This document shows, in pieces, positions 1 through 11,279 of a stretch of 64,000 nt of DNA. The DNA is from Monodelphis domestica (lineage: Eukaryota; Chordata; Mammalia; Didelphimorphia; Didelphidae). The notes under the pieces are model-generated. The model was not told the origin of the DNA. It saw nothing but the letters and a program-made list of their open reading frames with translations, and did not search any database. Where the stretch lies: contig NC_077227.1 in assembly GCF_027887165.1 (NCBI RefSeq), positions 74,280,305 to 74,344,304 of the forward strand. Direction: 5' to 3'. The position numbers and the translations under genes were made by a program. Position 1 is the stretch's first letter; each line of letters starts with the position of its first letter.

Positions 1-120
1 ACAAATCAGCAGTAAGAATATCATGGGGTACACTGAAGAAAAAAACTCATGAAGGTTATCTTGCAACTCCCAAATGTTAAAAGATATTAATAAGTTACTA
101 CCCTCAAAATTATAAGGTCT

Positions 121-322
121 GAGACAGAGCCAGGGAGACAAAGACAGAGAGAAAACGACAGAGACAAAGTCAGAGACAGTGAGAAAGACAGAGACAGAGA
201 CAGAGACAGAGACAGAGACAGAGACAGAGACAGACAGGAGAGAGAGAGGCAGAGAGGCAGAGAGGCAGAAGGAGGGACAAAGGGAGGAAGGAAGGAAAAG
301 AGGGAAGGAGAGAGAGAAATAA
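121..322. repeat. GACAGA/GGAA purine-rich microsatellite
   Basis: Degenerate GACAGA repeats, cleanest at about 182-232, grading into GGCAGA and GGAA units. The sequence on either side is AT-rich. Confidence 0.9.
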
Positions 323-379
323 GTCAAGGGAATATGATAGGCACCCTAAACATAATAAATATATACAAAAGATTCATTT

Positions 380-770
380 TTCATAAGCCTATAGAAAATA
401 AAAACTGGAGAAATGATTCATTAATGAACAATTGCATTTCAGAAAATTTATTGGCAACCTGGCAGGAAAGGAATTTAGACTTATAGTTTATACTATGTAC
501 TCTCAATGAATTCCAGCTGGATGAAATCTTAAATAGATATATATAAAATAAACACCATAAAAACATGGAAGAAATGGAACAAAACATTTATCTAAGTTAC
601 AGAAGGGAAAGGCAGTATTTTATGATGCAACAAATAGAAAAAGTAATGGAAAAGACAGATATGGTCTACTAAATTAAAATTTTAAAACTGCAACAAAAAT
701 ATATTTAAAATAAAAATGACAGGCAAAATACTTATAGCAAAAAATGCTAGATAAAAATAACATCTAAATT
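380..770 (+). mobile_element. Probable decayed L1 ORF2 fragment
   Basis: AT-rich sequence with phrases such as ACAGGCAAAATACTTATAGC and AAACACCATAAAAACATGG that recall the 3' part of L1 ORF2. No open frame is left. Based on remembered L1 sequence. Confidence 0.4.
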
Positions 771-782
771 ATACATCAAATT

Positions 783-900
783 ACAAAGTCCCATTCATTC
801 AATTAACCAATCAATAGGCATTTATTAAATATCTACTGTATGCTAAACATTCTGTTAGACACTGGGAATACAAACATAAAAGTGAGATTAAAATAAATAA
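783..900 (+). repeat. Ancient mammalian interspersed repeat (family not resolved)
   Basis: GGCATTTATTAAATATCTACTGTATGC followed by GACACTGGGAATACAAA. The same type, with CCCTGCCCTCAAGGA in better copies, recurs at 34060, 57670 and 62800. Confidence 0.6.
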
Positions 901-904
901 ATAA

Positions 905-2050
905 TAGATAAAAAAGTTTCCACAGTGCATAGATGGTCAAAAGCATTAAAAGACAATTTCCAAAAGAAATGAAACAATTTTTTGGTGAAACCAAAATGAT
1001 GCCTGGAGTTGGGCAGAGTCCTTTTCTATGGGATATGTGTCTAGTTCTTTGTGAAATGGCATGTATGACCCAGCAACTCCTTGTTGATCTTTATTGATCT
1101 CTGCCTGGGAGGTTTGGTCAAAGATGATCTAAGACTGAACCAGAGAGTCACTCCCTCAGAAGGCTATTGTAAGTAAGGCAAGGAGAAAGACTTCAATCAC
1201 CTTCTGAGTATTTCATTCCTGGAGTATTCTCAATGCTAGTTATCCCTTGGACTTTTCAGTAAGGATGGCAGAATCCTCTCTCTACCCCGTTACCCCCTTC
1301 AGAAGCAATGACTAGCACCTGGCAATAAGAACATTTGCTTGCCTAAGTGAGCATGAGGCTAGACCTCAAGTTCTTGACTGCCTCTTCTGTTTTGTGTTTA
1401 GTTTGGAGATCCCAAATTGTCAAACTGTGATTCTAAGAAACAGATGCCTCTGGCTCTTGTAGTAACTATTTGAGTGTGAGTCTCCAAGTTCCAGAGTCAG
1501 AGCTGGCTGCCTTCTGGAAGGTTCTTCCTGCAATTCCACCACTTCTCAGAAGAGAAAATGATCAGTCAAAAGATCATCTTGAATCTAAGTGGAGAAAACA
1601 AAACATTGTCTGGAAGGCTAGTAAATCTTATTGTAAGATTCTCAGACAATGAAGGCATGTGACAAAAGTGAAATGACTGTTCAGCAGTCTTACAAAATGC
1701 CTTAAACTTTGGGGGTAAGTGTAATGTTAGTGATAGCCTACTATTTTATGTTTTAAGTATTTGTTAATGTACACTTGTGATTCTTTTGAGTTTAAGCATT
1801 TATTTTGTGATGGAATAAGTAAAAGCTGTCCTTTGCCTGATATTTATTTTGTACCTAGAATACCTTTCTAGAAAGATCACATTATTCACTTTTTGAAGAG
1901 AACCTAGGCATAAATTATACTGAAACTTTGTTTTAGAGATTCTTCCCAGAGTTCCACTCTGGGGTAGAAACATAATAAGCAAAATATTGGAGGCAAACCT
2001 GACCTCTTTTAGTGAACAGAAAACCCATAGGAGTCCAGAGTCAGAGCTCC
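905..2050. other. No recognisable gene or repeat
   Basis: Unique-looking AT-rich sequence. Short open frames (for example 1470-1652) have no family motif, no splice context and no compositional signal. Confidence 0.5.
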
Positions 2051-2059
2051 TTCTTTAGA

Positions 2060-2455
2060 AATGAGCCTACTGGACAGCAATTAACAATAAAGATTTGAAA
2101 AAAGATTCCACCTCCATAGTAATCAAAGAGATATAAAATCTTTTAGGCACTAACTTATGCTCACAAAATTGAGAAAAATAATAAATAATAGTGTAATTCT
2201 GTGCTTTTGAATTTATGGAGAAACAGATAGACATATTCATTATTACTGACTTGAAAAATTTTAGAAACTTTTTGGAAAGTAAACTGACAAGACAAAATGA
2301 AAACTTCAAAAAATAATCAAACTACTGAGCCAATAATTCCTTTGATGGGAATAAACCATGAAAAATATTATTAAAAACAGCCTCCTGTCTTTAAAGATAC
2401 CTGCTTAAGGTTTTTATAATAGCATTTCACATAATTGCAAAAATAAAATGTAGAA
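2060..2455 (+). mobile_element. Decayed L1 3' ORF2 fragment
   Basis: GCCAATAATTCCTTTGATGG and TAATAGCATTTCACATAATTGC match the layout of the L1 ORF2 end (cf. the copy at 7250-7340), but with heavy divergence and no open frame. Confidence 0.45.
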
Positions 2456-2459
2456 ACAA

Positions 2460-2575
2460 GCTCTACATGTGTGACTTTGAACGATTCACTCTCTGAGATT
2501 CCTCACATGTAAAATGGTTTGGGGTCATACATTCTCTAAGGTCCTTTCCAATTCTAAATCTATGATCCTTCTAGA
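2460..2575 (+). repeat. MIR/CORE-SINE fragment
   Basis: GTGTGACTTTGAACGATTCAC, CTCACATGTAAAATGG and CTAAGGTCCTTTCCAATTC give the order of the MIR core and tail. Confidence 0.7.
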
Positions 2576-2579
2576 ACAT

Positions 2580-3435
2580 TCTTGACACAAGGTCAAAGAT
2601 GGCTTTATCTTGACAAAAGAATGCTAGATGTAAAAACAGCCAGGATGAGCAAAAATAAGAGGCTGAGATAAAAGAGCCAGAATCAACAAGAAGAAGATAA
2701 AAGATCAACTCTAAGACTAGAATAAAGAAAGTACTAAGAGTTGCCTAATAATGCTTTTTCTTCCAAAATCCAAATAGTGGAGAGAAGAACCTCCTCTATG
2801 AGCTCCCATATCAATCATCTCTATCAATTCCACTATAACAAAGAACCACCATCTAACTACACCATCCAAAGGAATGGAAGAAATTTGCAGACTCAATTCA
2901 TACCCTACAGACAAGCAGGAGCATTGGGGTCATTCCTTACATAACTGAAGAGAGAAGGCAAGGATATGAAGGATCTCTCTCTTTAATGAAAAGAGAAATG
3001 AGTGTTTCAAAGAGGACAACCATCTTCTAGATAGGGTTCTGACCTTTCAGGAAGTAGAGGACCAACATGGAAGGACAATTTGAAAACCTAGTTTCAATCC
3101 AATCCAAGGCCACAGAAATTATGTAGTTACTGAGGTCCAGTCTTAAAAGCCCTATTTGAATATCAACTATGACTATTACCAAGCTTGGGATCTATTTTTT
3201 TATCTTTGTGCTTCTGGGTAGGATGATACTTGATACTTGAAGTGAGAAAATGTGGTAAATATGAGACTGCCTCATCATTAAGTGTTTCTTTTTCTGTGGG
3301 ATTAAGAATCAAGTAAGAGGCACAGGAGAAGTAATGAGAAGGGGAGTGAATTAGAAGGTAAATCAGGAGGAAATCAGAATTCTTAGGAAGGAGAGATGAT
3401 TAAAGGAGAACAACCTTGGAGTCAGCAACCCAAGT
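2580..3435. other. No recognisable gene or repeat
   Basis: Both strands have only short overlapping open frames (for example 2717-2944) without any family motif. Confidence 0.5.
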
Positions 3436-3439
3436 TTGA

Positions 3440-3830
3440 GAAGTATGAGAGTTTTGAAAGGTGCCATGTTGTCAGGGATAGGGCACTGAGATGAAAAGGA
3501 CTTGGGTTCAAATACTGCCTTTTTCCAATGTAGGGCAAGTCCCTTAAACTGTTTGTACCTCAATTTCCTCAACTGCAAAATGAGCAGATTGGACTTCCAA
3601 TTTTATAATAATAGCTACCATTAATGTAGCACTTTGAGGTTTGCAAAATACTTTCGTGCTCTTATTATCCTCATTTTACCAATGAAGAATCTGAGGCAGA
3701 CAGAGATTAAATGATTTGTTAAGGGCCATACAGTCAGTAAATGTCTGAAGTAGCTTCTGAATTTAGGTCTTCTTAACTCCAAGCTCGGTTTCTCCATGTG
3801 CTGTACTACTTCTAGATTCTATGACCCAAT
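3440..3830 (+). repeat. Two adjacent MIR/CORE-SINE fragments
   Basis: The first (about 3440-3600) has GACTTGGGTTCAAATACTGCC and CTCAACTGCAAAATGAGC. The second (about 3605-3830) has CACTTTGAGGTTTGCAAAATA, TTATTATCCTCATTTTACCAA and the downstream GGGCCATACAGTCAGTAA. Confidence 0.75.
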
Positions 3831-4152
3831 GAACCTTCCAACTCTAAATCTCTACTCTTATAATCCTGTGACTAATTTCCTTCTCCCTCATGAGGTAATC
3901 AGTATTCAATCATGAAAAGACAAGACTGAGGCAGAGTTGAAGCCACAGGGGAATATAAAGGACTGCTGGAGATGAAAAGGAAAAAGCTTCTTGGTTTTTA
4001 TAGTCAGGCTGTAAACTGATCCCATTACCAGAGTAGAAGAGCCCCAGGGGAACTAACTGTCCCAAAGACAGGGACTACTGAGAGTTTAACTATGTGCACT
4101 GATGATGTGTTTAGAAACATAAACTTCAGGTATTGAGAGATCATGATATTTC

Positions 4153-4154
<2 letters not shown>

Positions 4155-4188
<34 letters not shown>
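4155..4188. repeat. (CA)17 microsatellite
   Basis: Seventeen uninterrupted CA units. Confidence 0.98.
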
Positions 4189-4190
<2 letters not shown>

Positions 4191-4239
4191 GGGAACAAAA
4201 AGTCCTTAAAAGGTATCATAAGGTTGTAGTTCCAAATTG

Positions 4240-4390
4240 ATAAGGAAAAGACCTGGAATTGCATCCTGATTCTGATATTAGTAAGTGTGTGATACTGAAT
4301 AAATCACTTCTCCTCTCCAAGCCTCAGTTTCCTCATTTACAAAATGAAGAAGTTGAGCTAAAAGACCTCAGAGATCATATTGAAGAAATA
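4240..4390 (+). repeat. MIR/CORE-SINE
   Basis: ACCTGGAATTGCATCCTGATTC, AAGCCTCAGTTTCCTCATTT and AAAATGAAGAAGTTGAGC in the usual order. Confidence 0.75.
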
Positions 4391-4794
4391 TGTGAGCCAG
4401 GGGGCTTTGGTTCCTGTTATCAGTGCCAGGGTGTGTTATCAGGGTGTGTTGGTTTAGAAGTACCAATGATGGCAAGCTACAAGATCAAATTCTGTCAAGC
4501 ACAATGTATCAAAATGTTGGGCACCTTCCAGGGTTGATCGACCTGTGGAAAAGTAATAAATAACCTACGTTAGAGTTACAGTACTATACACATCCTATCT
4601 CTTTGAATGGATTTGGGCAGGGGCGATATACAGTCTGAGGGCAGCAAGGATGATGCAGTACAGGGAGCTCCAAGTATTTATAACTAATCTCTTGGTTCAG
4701 CATCTCTCTAATGAACTATTTTGTATTATAGCTGCCTGAGTGATAGAATTTCATTACTAGACTATAAATTGGATCAAGGTAGGGACCATGTCTT

Positions 4795-4960
4795 ATGTAT
4801 AAAGATAGCATGTTATGGTGAAGTCTAGAAGACCTGGGTTTAAATACTGCCTCTAACAACTCTCTGCTATGTGATTTGGGGCAAGTCACAGGAATCAAGG
4901 GATTTGGAATTAGAGGGGACCTCAAGGCCATCTAGTCTAACTGTCCATTCTACAATAGCC
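4795..4960 (+). repeat. CORE-SINE fragments
   Basis: AAGACCTGGGTTTAAATACTGCC with GGGGCAAGTCACA, joined to GGGGACCTCAAGGCCATCTAGTC, the start of a second SINE-type unit. Confidence 0.65.
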
Positions 4961-4964
4961 CTCC

Positions 4965-6070
4965 AAAGTCAGCCCTATTCCTGACCTTTTGGTCTCTTTA
5001 ATTGTTAGAGTTTTTTTAAAAAATTTATATGGAATTATGGTCTTCTCTGCACCTTCTACCCTATAAATAGGTAATTAGTATATATATATATAATTAGTAT
5101 ATATATATATGAGCTTTGTATCAAGGTCCCCACTGCCAGAATCCCTGACTGTGCTTTGGGTAGAACAAAATTGGAGAATCCCCAAACTCAAAATCTGTGC
5201 TGAAAATATGGCCCCATGATCAGACATAGTTTCCTGAATATAATCTTACTCAGGTTCACCATAAATTATGGGGGCATGTTCTCAGAATAGAATCATCAGA
5301 GGAAGATTTGGGTTTCCAGTGACAAGAGAATTTCAATCATTTTTCTTATATCAATAGAATATCTCAATGGTGAATCGATAAGATTGGTTCAATTCTCCCT
5401 TCACTTAGCTGATCTGCTTTGATTCCTGTTATACCAAGCCTCCAAGCTGACTTGCCAATAACTGTGCCTTATCATGAATGCCTTCAGGGGATAATGTGAA
5501 CTAAATCATTCTTTGCCCTCTTTCCCTGCTCTTTCCCCAGTTACTTATAGACCTTTTGGATTTTCATTGCAGTGCATCAGTCTTCTTTGTCGTCAGAGAC
5601 TTTATTACTACCCTCCTGCCATTTCTGTTGAAACTGTAGATAAAGGAGATGCAACAAGAAAGAAAACTGGGAAGCAAACTATGGGGGTGGGGGTGGGAGG
5701 GAAGGGACTGAGAAAAGAAGGAAGAGAGAAGAAAATAGTAAAGCAGTAGATAATAATGAAAAACAATAGAAATGGGCCCTCATTCATTTCTCAATCTTAC
5801 TATAAATGAAACCAAAAGGCACAAAGAAGCTAGTTGGCTAAATGGAAGAAGAGCTCACATGTTCTATTTGGGGAGCCAAAGAAGGGATTGAATCCCAGTG
5901 TGCACCCAAAATCTATACTCAGATTAGCATATGCAAAAACAAAACAAAATAAAACATTGTGAAGATGAACTTTTAAAAATCTAACTTTGTTGATGAGCTC
6001 CCTATACAACTACATAAGTTTTTTTAAATCATTTTCCTTTTCCCTATTCATGAAAATTGTTTCTCTTTAT
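4965..6070. other. No recognisable gene; short (TA)n at about 5080-5111
   Basis: AT-rich sequence with a TA microsatellite and an A/G-rich patch at 5660-5745. Open frames here (for example 5513-5749) lack support. Confidence 0.5.
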
Positions 6071-6089
6071 CCATAATTTATATTCTTAA

Positions 6090-7882
6090 ACACAGGAACT
6101 ATTTGAACATAACTACAAAACACTTTCCACACAATTAAAACTAGATGTAAATCATTGGAAAAACATTAATTGCTCATGGGTAGGATGAGCTAACATAATA
6201 AAAATGATAATCCTACCCAAACTAATTTACTTATTTAGTGCCATACCCATCAAACTACCAAGAAACTTTTTTACTGGATTAGAAAAAAAACATAACAAAG
6301 TTCATTTAGAAGAACAAAAGATCAAGGATATCCAGGGAAATAATGAAAAAAATGTGAAGGAAGGTGGCCTAGCAGTACCATCTCTCAAACTATACTATAA
6401 AGCAGTGGTCATCAAAACAATATGGTACTGGCTAAGAGACAGAAGGGAGAATCAATGGAATAGACTTGGGGTAAGTGACCTCAGCAAGACAGTCTATAAT
6501 AAATCCAAAGATCCCAGCTTTGGGGACCAAAATCCACTATTTGACAAAAACTTCTGGGAAAATTGGAAAACAGTATGGAAGAGATTAGGTTTAGGTGAAC
6601 ATCTCACACTCTACACCAAGATAAACTCAGATTGGGTGAAGGATTTGAATATAAAGAAGGAAACTATAAGTAAATTAGGTGAACATGGACTAGTATACTT
6701 GTCAGATCTTTGGGAAAGGAAAGATTTTAAGACCAAGCAAGAGTTAGAAAAAAATTACAAAATATAAAATAAATAATTGTGATTACATTAAATTTAAGGT
6801 TTTTGTACAAACAAAGCCAATGCAACCAAAATTAGAAGGGAAACAACAAATTGGGGAAAATCTTCATAACAAAAAACTCTGACAAAGGTCTAATTACTCA
6901 AATTTATAAAGAGCTAAATCAATTGTACAAAAAATCAAGCCATTCCCCAATTGATAAATGGGCAAGGGACATGAATAAACAATTTTCAGATAAGGAAATC
7001 AAAACTATAAATAAACATATGAAAAAAGTTTTCCAAATCTGTTATAATCAGAGAAATGCAAATCAAAACAACTCTGAGGTACCACTTCACACCTAGCAGA
7101 TTGGCTAACATGACAGTGAAGGAAAGTAATAAATGTTGGAGGGGATGTGGCAAAGTCAGGACATTAATACATTGCTGGTGGAGTTGTGAATTGATCTAGC
7201 CATTCTGGAAGGCAATTTGGAACTATGCCCAAAGGGAGCTAAAAGACTGCCTACCCTTTGACTGCTGGGTTTGTGCCCTAAAGAGATCATAAGGAAAAAG
7301 ACTTGCACCAAAATATTCATAGCTGTGCTCTTTGTGGTGGCAAAAAAATGGAAAATAAGGAGATGCCCTCCAATTGGGGAATTGCTGAAAAGATTGTGGT
7401 ATATGTTGGAGATGGAATACTATTGTGCTCAAAGGAATAATGAACTGGAGGAATTCCATGTGAACTGAAACGACCTCCAGGAATTGATGTAGAGTGAAAG
7501 GAGTAGAACCAGGAGAACATTGATATAATCGAATGTAATGAACTTCTCTACTAGCAGCAATGCAATGATCAAGGACAATTCAGAGGGACTTATGATAAAG
7601 AATACTACCTACAGTCAGAGGAAGAACTGTGGAAATAGAAACACAGAAGAAAAACAACTGCTTAATCACAAGGGTTGATGGAGAAATGTTTGGGGATATA
7701 GACTCTAAATGATCACCCTAGTACAAATATTAATGGCATAGAAATGGGTCTTGATCAATGACACATGTAAAACCCAGAGGAATTGTGCCTCAGCTCCAGG
7801 AAGGGGGTGGGGGGAGGGCAGGGAAAGAACATGAATCTTGTAACCATGAAAAAATATTCTAAATTAATTATTTTTTTAAAAG
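6090..7882 (+). mobile_element. L1 LINE, 5'-truncated, with perfect 15-bp target duplication
   Basis: Flanked by identical copies of AATTTATATTCTTAA at 6075-6089 and 7883-7897, so the insertion limits are exact. The copy starts inside ORF2 and runs to the 3' end (AGAACCAGGAGAAC, CAGAGAAAGAACTGTGG-like blocks) and a short A/T tail. An open stretch of 187 codons at 6204-6767 carries L1 ORF2 text (AVVIKTIWYWLRDRRENQW, YTKINSDWVKDLN); a second open piece lies at 6851-7096. The perfect duplication and remaining long frames suggest a relatively recent insertion, but 5' truncation makes it non-autonomous. Confidence 0.93.
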
Positions 7883-7899
7883 AATTTATATTCTTAAGA

Positions 7900-8225
7900 G
7901 TTTCCTCACTCTTGTTAGGGTGACTTGTAAAGAATTTTAGTGTGTGAAATTGCACCTGTCCTTTCTCCAAATCCTTTGAAATCTGCTCTCACAAAAACAA
8001 AGCCACATATCGTACTCTCCTGGATTTCTAATCATTCTCTTTCACAAATTCTAAGATGAAGCAGTAACTTCCTCACAATGCTCTCATCATTTCCACTCCA
8101 GCAACCAGTTCCTCCTTGTTGGTTAAAATGAGATGCAACCTAGATGTCATTTCACTGGTTCCTGGACCTTTTGAAGGATAAAATTATGTAGGTATTTCCA
8201 AAAAATTATTAGTTACTCCATTTTT
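7900..8225. other. No recognisable feature
   Basis: Unique-looking AT-rich sequence right of the L1 target duplication. Confidence 0.5.
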
Positions 8226-8249
8226 CTGATTTTGAAGGAGGGTGAGGAG

Positions 8250-8288
8250 AATGAGAGAGACAGACAGACAGACAGAGACAGAGAGATA
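8250..8288. repeat. GACA microsatellite
   Basis: GAGAGAGACAGACAGACAGA units ending in GAGAGATA. Confidence 0.9.
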
Positions 8289-8514
8289 CATCAGATATCT
8301 AGATAAATGATGTTCTCCATCATTATACCTATTGTCATCTATGCCAAACTTGCAATATTTTTCTCAAATTACTCATCTCTTTTCTCTTTTCATCCATGTG
8401 ATCTGTATTGTATTCTGATTCCACTGATACTCCTATCTCTGATTCAATTGATCTTTACTCAAATGCTTTACATCATGCTTTTCAACTTTGGTTCTTTTTC
8501 CTAACATACAGCAT

Positions 8515-8755
8515 TAGGCAACATAGTATAGTCAGTAAGAATCTGGCAACAGAATCAGAAAACCCTGGTTCGAGCCCTGCCTCTGACATCTACAAGCTAT
8601 GTGACAAAGCACAAGTCATTCAATTTCCCAGCCAGTGCCCCCTTGGCTGTACCTTAAGCCTGTAGGTTGCAGAGAAGCTGCTGATGTGCCTTGCTAAAGG
8701 GAATTCCCCTCTAGGATATCCCTGGACTGACGAAATCATAAGTCATTAAAATAAT
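8515..8755 (+). repeat. Marsupial tRNA-type SINE (long-tail variant)
   Basis: AAACCCTGGTTCGAGCCCTGCC is a box-B-like tRNA relic; the 3' part (GGTTGCAGAGAAGCTGCTGA, GGGAATTCCCCTCTAGGA, ACGAAATCATAAGTC) recurs at 33005, 43000 and 58930. Confidence 0.75.
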
Positions 8756-8844
8756 AGCACAACACTAATTAATCCAGTTCCCCACTTCCTTTTACCTATT
8801 TTGTTATTTTTCACCTTAGTATATACCCTTCCAGAGCCATAGAT

Positions 8845-9105
8845 GCAACTGATAGTATAGTGGATAGAGCATTGGACCCAGGATCAAGAAAACTTGAATT
8901 CAAATTCATTTTAAGACTCTTATTAGTTACATAACAATGAGCAAGTCATTTAACTACTCTCTGTCTCAGTTTCCTAATCTGTAAAATGAATTAAAGAGCA
9001 CCTACCTCTCAAGGTTGTTGTGATAATAAAGTAAGATAATATTTCTGAAATGTTTTGCAAACCTTAAAGTGCTATATAAATGACAGTTATGGTTATTTTC
9101 TAGTC
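8845..9105 (+). repeat. Marsupial tRNA-type / CORE SINE
   Basis: TAGTGGATAGAGCATTGGACC, CTCAGTTTCCTAATCTGTAAA, CAAGGTTGTTGTGATAATAAA and CCTTAAAGTGCTATATAAATG follow the tRNA head, core and tail order. Confidence 0.8.
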
Positions 9106-9109
9106 ATAA

Positions 9110-9838
9110 GTCTCATCCTATCAAGTCACAATAATACTCATGAAATCAAATCTTTTTCTTTGTTTCTGCTTTTGTGCTTTGACTTCTACCACTATGGGTA
9201 TTGTTACTGGATCATTTCTTGAATTTCATCTTCTATGAATTTCCAGTTATCTCAACCTCTCTTCTCCCTACCCTATAAATATTCTCTATGTTATCATGCT
9301 TGATGGATATTCCCCAGAGCATATGGTAATATAAATATGTATGGCGGTTGTTTGTAGGCTTCAGAATTTTGAAAACAATGATTTACATGTACAAAATGAT
9401 ATGGAAGATGGCAACTAGGAAATATATTACTTGAAAAAGAAGTGAGATGTCACATGATGAAACCAAGAAATAACAAGAAATAAACAGTGTCACTGATACT
9501 TGAAGAATGTCAAAATGCCCAGAGGAAAGTCTTCAGCATGTGGTACATATCATCAATAAAGGATTTGGGGGGAGAACTTGGACAATCACATACGATGAAG
9601 ACAGCATGGCTGAACTGTCATTTGTATTTTGGGGGAAATGTATCAATGAAATTAAACAGTTCACCAAAATCCTTATGCAAATATTCTTCCTATTCAACTA
9701 ACAGATTATTCATAAAATATATAACTTTAAATTAGTTCTTGGAAATAATTTCAGGGCAAAATTTTCCACAACAGTAAAGCAAGAGAAGAAAAAAGAAGGA
9801 TAAGCAGAAGAAGCTGCTGATAATGTTAGCAATAGCAG
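9110..9838. other. No recognisable gene or repeat
   Basis: AT-rich; overlapping short frames at 9487-9735 show no family motif. Confidence 0.5.
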
Positions 9839-9839
9839 T

Positions 9840-10215
9840 TTTCTAAAGAGTTTTACCATTTGCAAAGCATCTTATCTATGTTAATCCATTTTGGTTCTCA
9901 TAACAACCCAGTGGCACAAGCAACTAGGTGGCACCAGAGTGCACAGAGCCCTTCCTCTGGTGCCAGAAAATCCCAAGTTCAAATCCAGCTTCAGAAACTT
10001 ACTAGCTATGGGATCTTGGGCAAGTTACTTAACCTCTGTTTGCTTCAGTTTATAAAAAGGAGATAATCACAGCACCTATTTCCCAGGTTTGTAGTGAGGA
10101 TCAAATTAAATAATAATTGTAAAGCACTTAGTACAATGTCTAGCATAATACATGATATAAAGAAATATGTTATAGGTGTTTATGTTATTCTCATTTTACA
10201 GATGAAGAAGAGAAA
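9840..10215 (+). repeat. MIR split by a marsupial SINE
   Basis: A MIR begins at about 9840 (TTGCAAAGCATCTTATCTATG, CTCATAACAACCCAGTG) and resumes near 10168 (TTATTCTCATTTTACAGATGA). Between them lies a tRNA-type SINE (about 9913-10168: AACTAGGTGGCACCAGAGTG, GGGCAAGTTACTTAACCTCTG, AAGCACTTAGTACAATGTCTA). This orders the MIR as older. Confidence 0.75.
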
Positions 10216-10219
10216 AAAA

Positions 10220-10950
10220 CTGAAGGAAAAGAAAGAGGACTTAAAGATGAGGATGTTTATTGTAAGGCAAGACTAGTAAGAACCGGCAGATAAAGAAAAT
10301 CACTAAAGATAGGTAGAAAGAAAGTCAAAAGTGGGGAAAAAAAGTTCAGTGTTAAAATATTTTTAAAAGGTTACTGAGATATTTTAAAGTGTTGAGGAGT
10401 TGAGGTTGTGATCACCCACTAGTAGTATAAAAGAAAAAGAAAGATTAAGGATCTAACTTCTAGCAAATATGGAGGCAGATTCTTTTTACTTTCTTGGGTT
10501 GCCTTCGACATATAATCCTGGCTATAAAAGCTATTTCCCAAACTTCTCTTTGTCTCGCCAGCTTTTTGATCCAAATAGAACTACAATCTGGATCAGATGT
10601 TCTGCCTTCAAAAAAAATCTCTTTGCTTTACCACCAAATTTTGGATTTGTAAGTATGTCTCAATGGTATTCTGTCATTCCCTTCCTTTCTTTGGGCAATC
10701 ATGATGATGATAACAATAACAACATTAACTCATAAATAATAATAATTTTTATATACTAAGTATTTGCTTCCCGGTAGACCCTAGACTATTTTTTTCCATT
10801 TGTGCAGGAAAGATCTTTGTGGGCTTGTGATTCCTGTTCTGGCACACCTATATATTATGACTCAAAAAATTGTGAAACCAAGAATGAATGGTAAGGAAAA
10901 AAGTAACCACTCACCTATTATTTTCTGACCTTTTCTATTTTCAGAGGAAT
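10220..10950. other. No recognisable gene; short GAT/AAC repeats near 10700-10745
   Basis: An open frame at 10469-10735 has no family motif. The GATGAT/AACAAC patch may be the start of a CORE SINE. Confidence 0.45.
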
Positions 10951-10955
10951 TTACT

Positions 10956-11270
10956 TTAGTATGGAGGGCTGCTTGTGATAACAATAACAGCACTAGGCAA
11001 TCTATGGCTATCACACCTTGTGAGTACAATGGGTATTAGCCACAAGGGGCAAGTTTTACATGTGAACAACATATCCAAGAGTCTTTTTCCCCAATATTGA
11101 TTACAGTTGGAGTAGTCAGATGCACTTGGAAAGGGCCTTCCCAAACAGGCAAAAACCTACTAATTTACTGGAAGTTTTTTAGGTAAAGGTCCAAAAGTCT
11201 ATTTTATTCTTCAGCCTCATGCTATGGAGTTCTTTCAGACTGCTCTGCAATATAGAAATTTTCTATGGAA
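10956..11270 (-). mobile_element. Endogenous retrovirus fossil: pol (integrase C-terminal) fragment
   Basis: On the minus strand one frame reads EGPFQVHLTTPTVIN followed by SWICCSHVK, resembling the end of gammaretrovirus-like integrase (GPYTVLLTTPTALKV, AWIHAAHVK). It is a broken fragment; no complete retroviral gene and no LTR pair was seen around it. It appears old. Confidence 0.6.
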
Positions 11271-11279
11271 AGAAAAAGA

